Position numbers and translations under genes: made by a program | Part shown: positions 1-6,499 of the stretch, piece by piece | Layout: every line of letters starts with the position of its first letter | How positions within the stretch are numbered: position 1 is the stretch's first letter | The notes under the pieces: generated by a model | What the model saw: the letters and a program-made list of their open reading frames with translations, nothing else | What the model was told of the DNA's origin: nothing | The model's database searches: none | Source: Acidobacteriota bacterium | GTDB lineage: Bacteria > Acidobacteriota > UBA6911 > JACOSC01 | DNA: 52,097 bases | Assembly: GCA_016179055.1 (NCBI GenBank) | Contig: JACOSC010000312.1 | Span: 1 to 52,097, forward strand | Direction: 5' to 3'

Positions 1-211
1 GCTTGATGTCCAGCGACCCTTCCTCCACGTCTCTTACATTGATCCGGTCTTTGCCTATCAACCGGGAAATAAGCTTTGCATCCGATGTATCCGGTAAGGT
101 GCTTTCTTGCTCAACGATAGGGGTAATAAGGATCTCATATACCTTGGCGACGTCCTCCAGCAGATCGACCTTGGCTAACAGGATCAGCGTCGAAGCGTCA
201 AACACGATCAT
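1..211 (-). CDS. PIN-domain-like protein, truncated by the window edge
   Basis: Only the first 70 codons are present; the gene runs off the left end. The N-terminus reads MIVFDASTLILLAKVDLLE, the usual first strand and helix of a PIN-domain ribonuclease, with the metal-binding Asp at residue 5 followed by S/T and a hydrophobic helix. PIN proteins of this type are metal-dependent RNases, commonly VapC-like toxins or DUF3368-type relatives. No antitoxin ORF lies immediately upstream (211-700 is repeat-rich non-coding DNA), so a partner would have to be downstream, outside the window. The start ATG is the only sensible one and abuts a GTATAC-repeat region that may be its operator. Family assignment is fairly safe; the toxin role is inference. 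Confidence 0.6.
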   Translation of the reverse strand, partial: MIVFDASTLILLAKVDLLEDVAKVYEILITPIVEQESTLPDTSDAKLISRLIGKDRINVRDVEEGSLDIK

Positions 212-240
212 GTATAACAGTATACTACAACTGTATACAA
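211..240. promoter_or_regulatory. GTATAC-repeat operator-like region upstream of the PIN gene
   Basis: Two GTATAC palindromes (220-225 and 233-238) and a GTATAA half-copy (212-217) sit directly against the PIN-protein start codon. Closely spaced short palindromes at the start of a toxin-like gene are typical of autoregulatory operators. No regulator gene is visible next to it, so function is inferred only from position and symmetry. Confidence 0.35.
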
Positions 241-289
241 AATCAAGTTTGTTCCTGTCGGATCTCTTGATTGCTTGTAGCTCCAAGTC

Positions 290-668
290 CTGCGCTCCGC
301 CTGCCGCGGCGCGTGGTTCTCTGACGGAATCGTGCGGTCTGCCCAAAGCCCCGCCGCTTTCCCCGCGGCGGCGCTTGGTCCTGTGACGGAATCGTGCGCC
401 TCATTCATTGCCCGTCGCGGCGCGTGATTCTGTGACGGAATTGCGCGATCTGCCCAAACCCCCGGCTGTGCCGCTCCCCCGCCGCGCGTCCTCTGCCGCT
501 GGATCTCGCGGTTCATCCCTACTTCCCTCTGCTCCGCCTGCCGCGGTGCGTGGCTCTGCCACCGAAACCTTGCGCTTATCCACGGCCCCGCCGCGCGCTT
601 GATTCTGCGATAGAAATCCCGAGGGTTGTCCACACCCCCGCCGCTCCCGCCCGCCGCAGCGCGTGGCT
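290..668. repeat. GC-rich degenerate tandem repeat (~55-60 bp unit)
   Basis: The segment repeats a degenerate unit with the core GCCGCGGCGCGTGRTTCTGT, then GACGGAATYGTGCG, then a CCCAAACCCCCGCCG-like tail. Clear copies begin near 302, 361, 413 and 541, with weaker ones after 590. A lone similar unit recurs near 1825-1885. ORFs in this stretch are Arg/Pro/Ala-rich on both strands and look like composition artefacts. I see no coding function. Confidence 0.6.
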
Positions 669-890
669 TCAAGGATACACGGGACTATCATGATAACGAG
701 CCATCGTCATCCGCATTGAAGATCCTCTTTCAATCGGTAGGCTGCACCGCTTATGCCGGCACAAACCCGCCGACACGCCCGGTGCTATAGGCCGTCCTTC
801 TTCTTGATGCGCCGCTGAAAGGGTCCGTGGATTTTGGGGACCCTTTCCGCGGCTTTGGCTGGAAAGGAGGTAGGAAGGGGAATGCTCTAA
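650..890. repeat. Structured repeat element, copy 1
   Basis: About 240 bp that aligns, with divergence, to 1950-2200. The most conserved part contains CTTGATGCGCCGCTGAAA followed by a long hairpin near 810-860: GCCGC and AAAGGGTCC pair with GGACCCTTT and GCGGC. A purine-rich GGAAGGGGAATGCTCT-like tail follows. In copy 2 two G-C pairs of this stem are both A-T, so pairing is preserved. This suggests an RNA or single-stranded DNA structure under selection, or at least a recently active hairpin repeat. No family is recognised. Confidence 0.5.
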
Positions 891-1051
891 GAAAAGGGCA
901 CCTTGATCGCTTACGCGTTCTTTGGGATTTCCTCACCGTCCGTGCGCCGCACCGGTAAAGCACCAAATAGTGATGCTATCAAAAGATAGCAAAGCAGGAA
1001 AGCCTGCTATTTCCAGAATTCTACAGCTTCAGGTCTGCCGCGACATTGCTC

Positions 1052-1378
1052 TTAAGCCGCCAACTTATTTGCCTTAACGTACAATTTTACGCGTTCGTAA
1101 GCCTGCAGAATCTTAATCATCTCAAGAATATTCTCAGCTCGTGGATTTCCACTCGGGCCAAGCATACGGTGGATGCTCTTGCTTGATTTTTTGAGTCTTT
1201 TGGCAAGTCCCTGAAATGTGATTGTTGCGTTAATGTAATCCCGAAGAATTGACTTGCCCGCCGCAAGGTCCCCTGAGAGCAACTCGTTGACCGCCTCTGC
1301 CAGCATATGTCTTCTGAATTCAGCGTCACGCTCAGCACGGCTTAAAATGGTTTTACGAAATTTCCGCGTAACCGGCAT
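1052..1378 (-). CDS. HigA-like antitoxin / putative addiction-module antidote protein
   Basis: A 108-residue protein in the size range of Xre-type antidotes of the 'putative addiction module antidote' family. The N-terminal half has the ...RHMLAEAVNELLSGDL... region typical of these proteins. Residues ~45-100 form a helix-turn-helix (ATITFQGLAKRLKKSSKSI, then HRMLGPSGNPRAENILEMI). It should bind its partner toxin and repress the locus. The start ATG has a good AGGAGATAAT ribosome-binding site that overlaps the end of the decayed toxin gene, so the order is toxin then antitoxin, as in higBA. The antitoxin frame is intact while its toxin is broken, leaving a solitary antitoxin. Confidence 0.75.
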   Translation of the reverse strand: MPVTRKFRKTILSRAERDAEFRRHMLAEAVNELLSGDLAAGKSILRDYINATITFQGLAKRLKKSSKSIHRMLGPSGNPRAENILEMIKILQAYERVKLYVKANKLAA

Positions 1379-1387
1379 ATTATCTCC

Positions 1388-1757
1388 TTATTTCTTTGCT
1401 TTCTTGTCTGCTTTATACTGCGCCCAAAGCACTTGGGCTTTTCTAACATCTTTAACTCTGTGTTTTCTTTGAGCCTCCGCCAAGCAAGATAATCAGATAA
1501 GGACCTTCTTGACCAAAGTAAATCCTATATCAGGGACCAAAATCAATCTTGTATTCCGAGACACCTTTTCCAACAGATTTTACATTTGAAAAATTGCCTA
1601 GCTCCAATCTGTAGAGTGCCGTCGTCACCTTAGCGGCGGTAGGGGCATCGACACTGTTAAACCATTTTTCAAAAACAGATGCCCCCTCTTTCAAACACTC
1701 GATTACCTTGATTTGTTTAACAAAAATAATAGTAACACATACGTTACCAATGGTCAA
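1388..1757 (-). pseudogene. HigB/RelE-type toxin, inactivated (in-frame TGA plus frameshift)
   Basis: The frame reads ...IKVIECLKEG, FEKWFNSVDAPTAAKVTTAL, YRLELGNFSNVKSV, VSEYKIDFGP, which is the N-terminal two thirds of a RelE/ParE-superfamily toxin of the 'addiction module killer' type. It then hits TGA exactly where the family usually has Gly (DFGP-G-YR). Reading through gives YRIYFGQEGPYLIILLGGGS; a one-base shift near CAGAGTTAAAGAT is then needed to recover KDVRKAQVLWAQYKADKKAK and a stop just before the antitoxin ATG. Two independent lesions make it a pseudogene. Its normal start codon is also unclear, because the leftmost ATG lies at the promoter. TGA recoding is unlikely: other genes here end in TGA and the frameshift would remain. 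Confidence 0.7.
1729..1757 (-). promoter_or_regulatory. Toxin-antitoxin promoter with palindromic operator in the spacer
   Basis: On the minus strand TTGACC (1757-1752), a 17-nt spacer and TACTAT (1734-1729) make a good sigma70 promoter. A palindrome GTAAC-N6-GTTAC (1732-1747) lies within the spacer and overlaps the -10 box, the position expected for autorepression by the HigA-like protein encoded downstream. Sequence fit is clear; binding is inferred. Confidence 0.5.
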
Positions 1758-1949
1758 TAATTCACTTTAGAAAAGTCTGGAAAAGACCTCTACTTACGTC
1801 TAAGCCTTGGCATTGTCGCCGCTCCCGCCGCCGCGGCGCGTAATTCTTTGCCAGCGTCGCGCGATCTGCATATTCCTCCTCCGCTCAGTTGCTTCGGCGC
1901 ACCGCCTCTTCACTGCGCGATACGATTCTCAGCGCGGATTAACCCCCTG

Positions 1950-2200
1950 CCGCTCGCGCCCCCAGCGGCGCGTGCCCGATAAAGGCTAAATGGGACTCAA
2001 TCGCTAATCGACTGTTACGCCTCGCATCGAATTTTATAAATTCAGTGGGCCGAACCTCTTGTGCCAACAAAAACCGGCTGGTACGTTCGGTGCTGGGGGC
2101 CGTCTTTCTCTTGATGCGCCGCTGAAAAGATCCAGTTTTTTTGGGGATCTTTTCTGCAGCTTGGGATTGGGAGGAGGTTGGGAAGGGGATGCTTTGAGAG
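1950..2200. repeat. Structured repeat element, copy 2
   Basis: Diverged second copy of the 650-890 element, about 1.3 kb away, so the two copies flank the toxin-antitoxin remnant. The shared hairpin has AAAAGATCC pairing with GGATCTTTT, with two compensatory changes relative to copy 1. It is preceded by the same GATGCGCCGCTG and followed by a similar GGAGGAGGTTGGGAAGGGGA tail. The following gene's frame is open through part of it, but the sequence behaves as a non-coding repeat. Confidence 0.5.
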
Positions 2201-2400
2201 GACGTCATCGAAGCCTCCTTCGCAAGTCCTCCGGGCTCTACTCATTGTCCGCTCGCCGCTCCGCTGTCCACGGGCTGGCGAAGGCGTGGCACCGAAAGTC
2301 CGCCATGAATGCCTTTATTCGGCCGCCGTGGAACTTCAGCGAGGCCCGAAGCTCAATCGTTGAGCTTGGCAGTCCCTGTGGCATATGCCAGAATCTTGCT

Positions 2401-3027
2401 ATGATGGACGAGTACAGCACCATAGACGATATAGCCTTGGCCTTGCTGTATCTGACTACGTTCGGTTCTGGTAACGCTAGCGCCTGGGACGAGATGGATC
2501 GGGCGATCATGCGCCGGCTATTCGCGAAAGGCTACCTCCGGAAACCCCGTGGTAAAGCGCCGGCATTGGCTTTAACGAAGCGCGGCGTTGCACGCGCCCA
2601 GACGGTATGTCAGCAGCATTTGAGACTTCCGTCGTCCACAGTTCGAACTCCGGCGAGCGACGCGGCCACGGAGGCGCTCCCTTGGCCGACGATTAACCGC
2701 TCGCTAGCGATTCTCAAGCCCAAGCCGCCTCTTCTGGAGTGGCTTCGCACCTTGACGGATGGGAATGTACCAGGGACACTGGCCGAACTCCAGCAAGATT
2801 GTACTGCGATCCTCATACCGGCCTTTGATTCGAACGAAGAGGGGCAGTCGTTTGTGGAAACCTTGTACGAACCGCTCTTTGAAATGGAACTGGCCGAGTG
2901 GGACAGGCGGGTCGATTTATGGCCGCCGCAGCGAACGCTGGCACTATTCCGCGAATGGTTTGAGGTAGAGATTCACTCCATCGTGGTCGATGTATTGGAT
3001 GCGGCTATCGAAAAAGAGGATTATTGA
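2401..3027 (+). CDS. DUF6429-like protein with an acidic C-terminal domain
   Basis: About 208 residues. Residues ~8-75 (IALALLYLTTFGSGNASAW, FAKGYLRKPRGKAPALALT, KRGVARAQ) match the pattern of the short DUF6429 family: a Leu-rich helix, a Trp, LxxKGYI, then LTxxG. After a Pro/Ser-rich linker, residues ~120-208 form a second acidic domain with FDSNEEGQSFVETLYEPLFE, WPPQRTLALFREWFEVEIHS and VVDVLD. Function is unknown. The frame is open upstream to 2059, but that part is the structured repeat; ATG at 2401 or 2404 begins where family similarity begins. It lies in the accessory patch beside toxin-antitoxin debris. Confidence 0.6.
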   Translation: MMDEYSTIDDIALALLYLTTFGSGNASAWDEMDRAIMRRLFAKGYLRKPRGKAPALALTKRGVARAQTVCQQHLRLPSSTVRTPASDAATEALPWPTINRSLAILKPKPPLLEWLRTLTDGNVPGTLAELQQDCTAILIPAFDSNEEGQSFVETLYEPLFEMELAEWDRRVDLWPPQRTLALFREWFEVEIHSIVVDVLDAAIEKEDY

Positions 3028-3101
3028 GTGGGCTGAAAGGGATGAAATTTGTCTACTTGAGAAGTAAACAGGGTAAGATACCCTAATCATCCGTAAAAAT
3101 G

Positions 3102-3150
3102 AAAAAGCCATTCCATCATGCAGAGACCCGCATGAAGACTGGCTTTTATT
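3102..3150. terminator. Bidirectional terminator-like hairpin
   Basis: AAAAAGCCA (3102-3110) pairs with TGGCTTTTA (3140-3148), enclosing an inner CATGC/GCATG stem. The A-tract and T-tract flanks allow termination from either strand. It sits ~75 nt after the DUF6429-like gene. Confidence 0.5.
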
Positions 3151-3194
3151 GGTACCGAGTATTACCGAGAGTTACCGACGTTATGGTCAAGATT

Positions 3195-3236
3195 GGATTT
3201 TGAGTCCCGTGCGTCTGCCAGTTCCGCCACTTCGGC
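3195..3236 (-). pseudogene. 5' half of tRNA-Leu(CAA), truncated
   Basis: On the minus strand the sequence GCCGAAGTGGCGGAACTGGC, then AGACGCACGGGA-CTCAAAA-TCC is the acceptor 5' strand, D-arm and anticodon loop of a leucine tRNA (anticodon CAA). Similarity stops after the first three 3' anticodon-stem bases. No variable arm, T-arm (GGTTCGA) or acceptor 3' strand follows, so it cannot be a functional tRNA. Such stubs usually mark the far attachment site of an integrated element or a deletion scar. Confidence 0.65.
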
Positions 3237-3239
3237 ACG

Positions 3240-3708
3240 AGTTGATATTACAATTCTTACGTGTTTTCGTCAATGTCCTCATCTTTTTAGTTAGAATTTG
3301 GCGACGTTTAAGATTATAATAGTAGGGGATTGGGCCTTCCAATCAGCCTATCAGATCACCGCATAGGCTATTCCGTATGCGTAGAGGAAGCGCGTGCGGG
3401 TAATGCTAATTTGTGAGCAGTATACTCGGAGAAAAGACCTAGAAGAGCCAAGCAGGCCGGCTAAACTAGCCAGCCCTGTAGCAACCTTTTAATGTTTACA
3501 TCACACGCGCGCCGCGGCTTGCTTTTAGATGCGGAACCTCGCGTCATGCTGACCTATTATCTACTAGCTCGAATCAAGCCTCCGGCAAACTTACTTTTTG
3601 CCTAACTCGTAGGCGTGCAAGAGAAACGTTTTTTTGCCCCCGCTAAACTAGCCCCGGTGTAGGTATATACTGTCCGATGGGTTGTTGCCATACAACTTTC
3701 TTCAGGGC
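3240..3708. other. Intergenic region without a recognisable gene
   Basis: AT-rich leader region before the oxidoreductase operon. A TATAAT box is at 3315-3320 with only a weak -35. Two related CTAAACTAGCC segments occur near 3462 and 3643. I see no supported gene. Confidence 0.4.
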
Positions 3709-3750
3709 GAACCGAGCCGCACAGGGCTCCGGTTCCGGCCATGACCGGAA
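3709..3750 (+). promoter_or_regulatory. Overlapping leader hairpins before the oxidoreductase operon
   Basis: GAACCGAGCC (3709-3718) can pair with GGCTCCGGTTC (3725-3735), with one bulge. The alternative stem TTCCGG (3733-3738) with CCGGAA (3745-3750) reuses bases 3733-3735, so the two stems compete. The ribosome-binding site AGGAGA (3768-3773) follows. Two mutually exclusive hairpins just upstream of the first gene could regulate the operon, but no known riboswitch is recognised. Confidence 0.3.
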
Positions 3751-3782
3751 ACTTAATAAGTGGAAGCAGGAGACGATAGACC

Positions 3783-5015
3783 ATGGTTGTAACCGCGGCA
3801 AGATTAGATTTGAGAGAAATCGATGCCATACGGACCGCCGTGCGCAGCGGTCAACTGGCCAAAGCGCGACGGCTGACGCTTAGCGGCAACGATGCGGTAG
3901 CCTGCGCCGCCTTAGAGGCCGGCGCCCGTTTCTTCGCCGGCTATCCGATTACGCCGTCCACCGAGATTCTAGAATACGTCGCCCGACATATTTTTGCAGT
4001 GGGCGGAACATACCTCCAGATGGAGGATGAGATTGCCAGCATTGGCGCCGTTATTGGCGCGTCGTTGGGTGGCGTTAAGTCTTTTACCGCAACTTCCGGT
4101 CCTGGTTTTTCACTCAAACAGGAGAACCTTGGGTTTGCCTGCTTCAATGAAATCCCTCTGGTCATCGTGAATGTCCAGCGCGGCGGGCCGTCCACCGGCG
4201 GGCCCACCGATGTCGCGCAGGCCGACATACAGCAGTCGCGCTGGGGAACGCATGGCGACCACCCTATCATTGTGATTTCTCCGGCCTCGGTTCAAGAGTG
4301 TTACGAGGAAACGGTCCGCGCCTTTAACCTCTCCGAGAAATATCGAATTCCGGTCATTGTGTTAAGCGACGCCAAGGTCGGTCAAATGAAGGAGCCGGTC
4401 ATACTGCCGCCCAAAGAATTCGTTCCCAAAATTAATCGGGCCAAACCGAGCGGAGATCCCAAAGATTATGAGCCGTTCGGTCTGACTCCCGGCGGAGTTC
4501 CGCCTCTGGCGCCCTTTGGGTACGGGTATCGGTTTCATGTCACCGGATTAAATCATGGGAGAAGCGGACTCCCGACCAAGGACCCGAAAATCATCGATGA
4601 ACAACTTCGCAGAATTCATGCCAAACTTACTACGACGGAGGCTCGACGCGACATACTAAAGACTGAAACTTTTTTTACCGAAGACGCCGAGGTAGTGCTC
4701 GTGGCTTTTGGCATTACGGCGCGCGCCGCCAAAGAAGCCGTCATACGAGCGCGGCGGCAGGGAGTTAGGATCGGCTTGGTTCGTCCTATTACCCTTTTCC
4801 CATCCGACGAGGAAATTTTCTTCAAGGTGTTTGCTCAAGCCAGAAAAATCGTCGTCGCCGAGTTGAACTTAGGTCAATATATTTTGGAAATTAAACGGCT
4901 CGCCTACGATTTTTCCCAACGAAATCAAGAAATCCCGCCCCTGGTGGTTGGCCTCGATCGCGTAGACACTCAATTGATTACTCCGGCTGATTTGTTACGT
5001 GAGGTTACCGCATGA
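3783..5015 (+). CDS. 2-oxoacid:ferredoxin oxidoreductase alpha subunit (KorA/VorB-like)
   Basis: 410 residues, the normal length of a KorA-type alpha subunit. It carries the active-site loop YPITPST at residues 54-60 (catalytic Thr57), then EDEIASIGAVIGAS, TATSGPGFSLKQENLG, NVQRGGPSTGGPTDVAQAD and GTHGDHP. These place it with 2-oxoglutarate or branched-chain 2-oxoacid oxidoreductases rather than pyruvate enzymes. The C-terminal domain (VVLVAFGITARAAKEAV, then RIGLVRPITLFPSDE) is the transketolase-C-like domain. The subunit should, with a TPP-binding beta subunit, oxidatively decarboxylate a 2-oxoacid to an acyl-CoA in the cytoplasm. An AGGAGA site precedes the ATG. Its stop overlaps the next start by ATGA, so it is translationally coupled to the fused beta-gamma gene. 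Confidence 0.88.
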   Translation: MVVTAARLDLREIDAIRTAVRSGQLAKARRLTLSGNDAVACAALEAGARFFAGYPITPSTEILEYVARHIFAVGGTYLQMEDEIASIGAVIGASLGGVKSFTATSGPGFSLKQENLGFACFNEIPLVIVNVQRGGPSTGGPTDVAQADIQQSRWGTHGDHPIIVISPASVQECYEETVRAFNLSEKYRIPVIVLSDAKVGQMKEPVILPPKEFVPKINRAKPSGDPKDYEPFGLTPGGVPPLAPFGYGYRFHVTGLNHGRSGLPTKDPKIIDEQLRRIHAKLTTTEARRDILKTETFFTEDAEVVLVAFGITARAAKEAVIRARRQGVRIGLVRPITLFPSDEEIFFKVFAQARKIVVAELNLGQYILEIKRLAYDFSQRNQEIPPLVVGLDRVDTQLITPADLLREVTA

Positions 5016-6499
5016 AAGCTTTTCCGGTGCTTCGCCCGCGCATGCGTCGCAGTATTTGGTGTGAAGGTTGCGGACTGGGAAACTTGCAAACCATCATGAA
5101 CCGGGCCCTCATTAAAACGGTGGGCAACCGGCTGAGCGTTGATGTTTCTACTCAGTATGGCCTTGAGAAAGTCCAAAACAATATCGCGCTGGTCAGCGGG
5201 ATCGGTTGCACTTCGCGTCTGCCCGGTCACTTCGATTTTAATACGGTCCATACGACCCACGGACGCTCGTTGGCTTTTGCGACGGGCCTGAAAATGGCGC
5301 GACCTGACTTGACGGTAGCCTTGGCGGCCGGGGATGGGGATATCTTTGCGATTGGCGGCAATCACTTCATCCATGCGGCGCGCCGCAATCCCGACCTGAC
5401 GCTGATCGTGTATGATAATCGATCTTACGGAATGACCGGCGCGCAACACTCGCCGACCTCGCCCATGGGAGAAGTCGGCACGTCGGTTCCCTACGGCGCT
5501 TTTGAGCCGCCCTTTAACCTGGTTAAGTTGGCGCTGGGCGCCGGGGCCTCCTTTGTGGCCCAGGGGGCCGTCACCACTTTGCAAGAACATGAAAAGCAAT
5601 TGGAAGAACTCATATCGGCGGCCATCGCGCACCGCGGTTTCTCTTTTGTCAATGTGATTGGGACTTGCCACACCGGCTGGGGAGCGCTGAACCGCCGGGC
5701 TGACGCATTTCGGTATCGGCGTTTTCTGGAATCCCGCGTGGTTTTGCTCGCGCAATGGGAAAAACTGCCGCCCTCGGAGCAGGAGCGCTGTTTTCCACTT
5801 GGGATAATCCGTCAGGAAGAAAGGGAAGATTTGCAGAGCAGCCGGAGCTATCAAGAGGCTGTCGCCAAGGCCAAAGCCGCGGCCGGCGCGTCAGAGGAAT
5901 TATTGGAAGACATTGCCTTGGAAGAAATGGATCCGCTCACCGAGTATCCACGTACCGGTATTCGCTTTGCCGGTTCCGGCGGGCAGGGGGTCATCACCGC
6001 CGGCGAGATCACGTTGTCGTCGGCTTTGCGCGCCGGCCTCAATGGAGTTTTTACGAAGAACTATGGCCCGGAAGCGCGTGGCGGCGAAGCTTACTCCGAC
6101 GTGCTGATTAGCCGGGGGGAAATCCATTTCCCTCAGACGGAGTCGCCGGATGTCCTGGTGGCGCTCAATGCGGAAACTTACAACAAATTCAGAGGCGTCA
6201 TCTCTCCCACGGGAAAAATCATTGTAAACTCCACGGCCGTTGCCGAAACCTATGGGGATAAGCGAGCCATTCCTTCTCCGCTCGGGGAGTTGCTGGCCCG
6301 GGAAGTAAGACCGCCGCGCCGGGAGTTGGGCATTAACGTTTTAGCCTTAGCGGTCACGTTGGGTTATTTGCAGCTTATACCAAACGCCGCGGTTGAAGCC
6401 GCTGTGATGAAAAGTGTCGGGAAGAGAAATCCCGAGCTCAATCGGCGGGCTTTAGACGTTGGGTTTAAGGAAGCGGAGCGCTTAAGGGGGTTAGCCTAA
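5012..6499 (+). CDS. 2-oxoacid:ferredoxin oxidoreductase, fused beta-gamma subunit
   Basis: 495 residues. Residues ~10-290 are a TPP-binding beta subunit: WCEGCG (Cys17, Cys20) and SGIGCTSRLPG supply iron-sulphur ligands, GDGD (107-110) followed by GGNHFIHAARRN is the TPP/Mg motif, and CHTGWG provides a further Cys. Residues ~312-495 are a gamma subunit (GIRFAGSGGQGVITAG, then NYGPEARGGEAYSDVLIS). In most bacteria these are separate KorB and KorC polypeptides, so the fusion is unusual; with the preceding alpha it would make a two-gene KOR-like enzyme. It overlaps the preceding gene by 4 nt and the next by one base (TAATG). Confidence 0.87.
   Translation: MKAFPVLRPRMRRSIWCEGCGLGNLQTIMNRALIKTVGNRLSVDVSTQYGLEKVQNNIALVSGIGCTSRLPGHFDFNTVHTTHGRSLAFATGLKMARPDLTVALAAGDGDIFAIGGNHFIHAARRNPDLTLIVYDNRSYGMTGAQHSPTSPMGEVGTSVPYGAFEPPFNLVKLALGAGASFVAQGAVTTLQEHEKQLEELISAAIAHRGFSFVNVIGTCHTGWGALNRRADAFRYRRFLESRVVLLAQWEKLPPSEQERCFPLGIIRQEEREDLQSSRSYQEAVAKAKAAAGASEELLEDIALEEMDPLTEYPRTGIRFAGSGGQGVITAGEITLSSALRAGLNGVFTKNYGPEARGGEAYSDVLISRGEIHFPQTESPDVLVALNAETYNKFRGVISPTGKIIVNSTAVAETYGDKRAIPSPLGELLAREVRPPRRELGINVLALAVTLGYLQLIPNAAVEAAVMKSVGKRNPELNRRALDVGFKEAERLRGLA

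Noticed and set aside
290..668. CRISPR array
   Set aside because: Units are degenerate and head-to-tail without unique spacers, and no cas genes are present.
1388..1757. TGA read as glycine (SR1/Gracilibacteria code) in the toxin gene
   Set aside because: TGA is the natural stop of several neighbours (for example at 7920, 42783 and 33517), and the toxin also needs a frameshift, so decay is the simpler explanation.
290..2200. Integron cassette array with attC sites
   Set aside because: The repeats lack paired RYYYAAC/GTTRRRY core sites and no integrase is present.
2059..2400. N-terminal extension of the DUF6429-like protein
   Set aside because: The open frame runs through the structured repeat copy; family similarity begins only after the ATG at 2401.
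4970..5854. 294-codon minus-strand ORF
   Set aside because: It is the antisense shadow of the beta-gamma oxidoreductase gene, with no recognisable motif.
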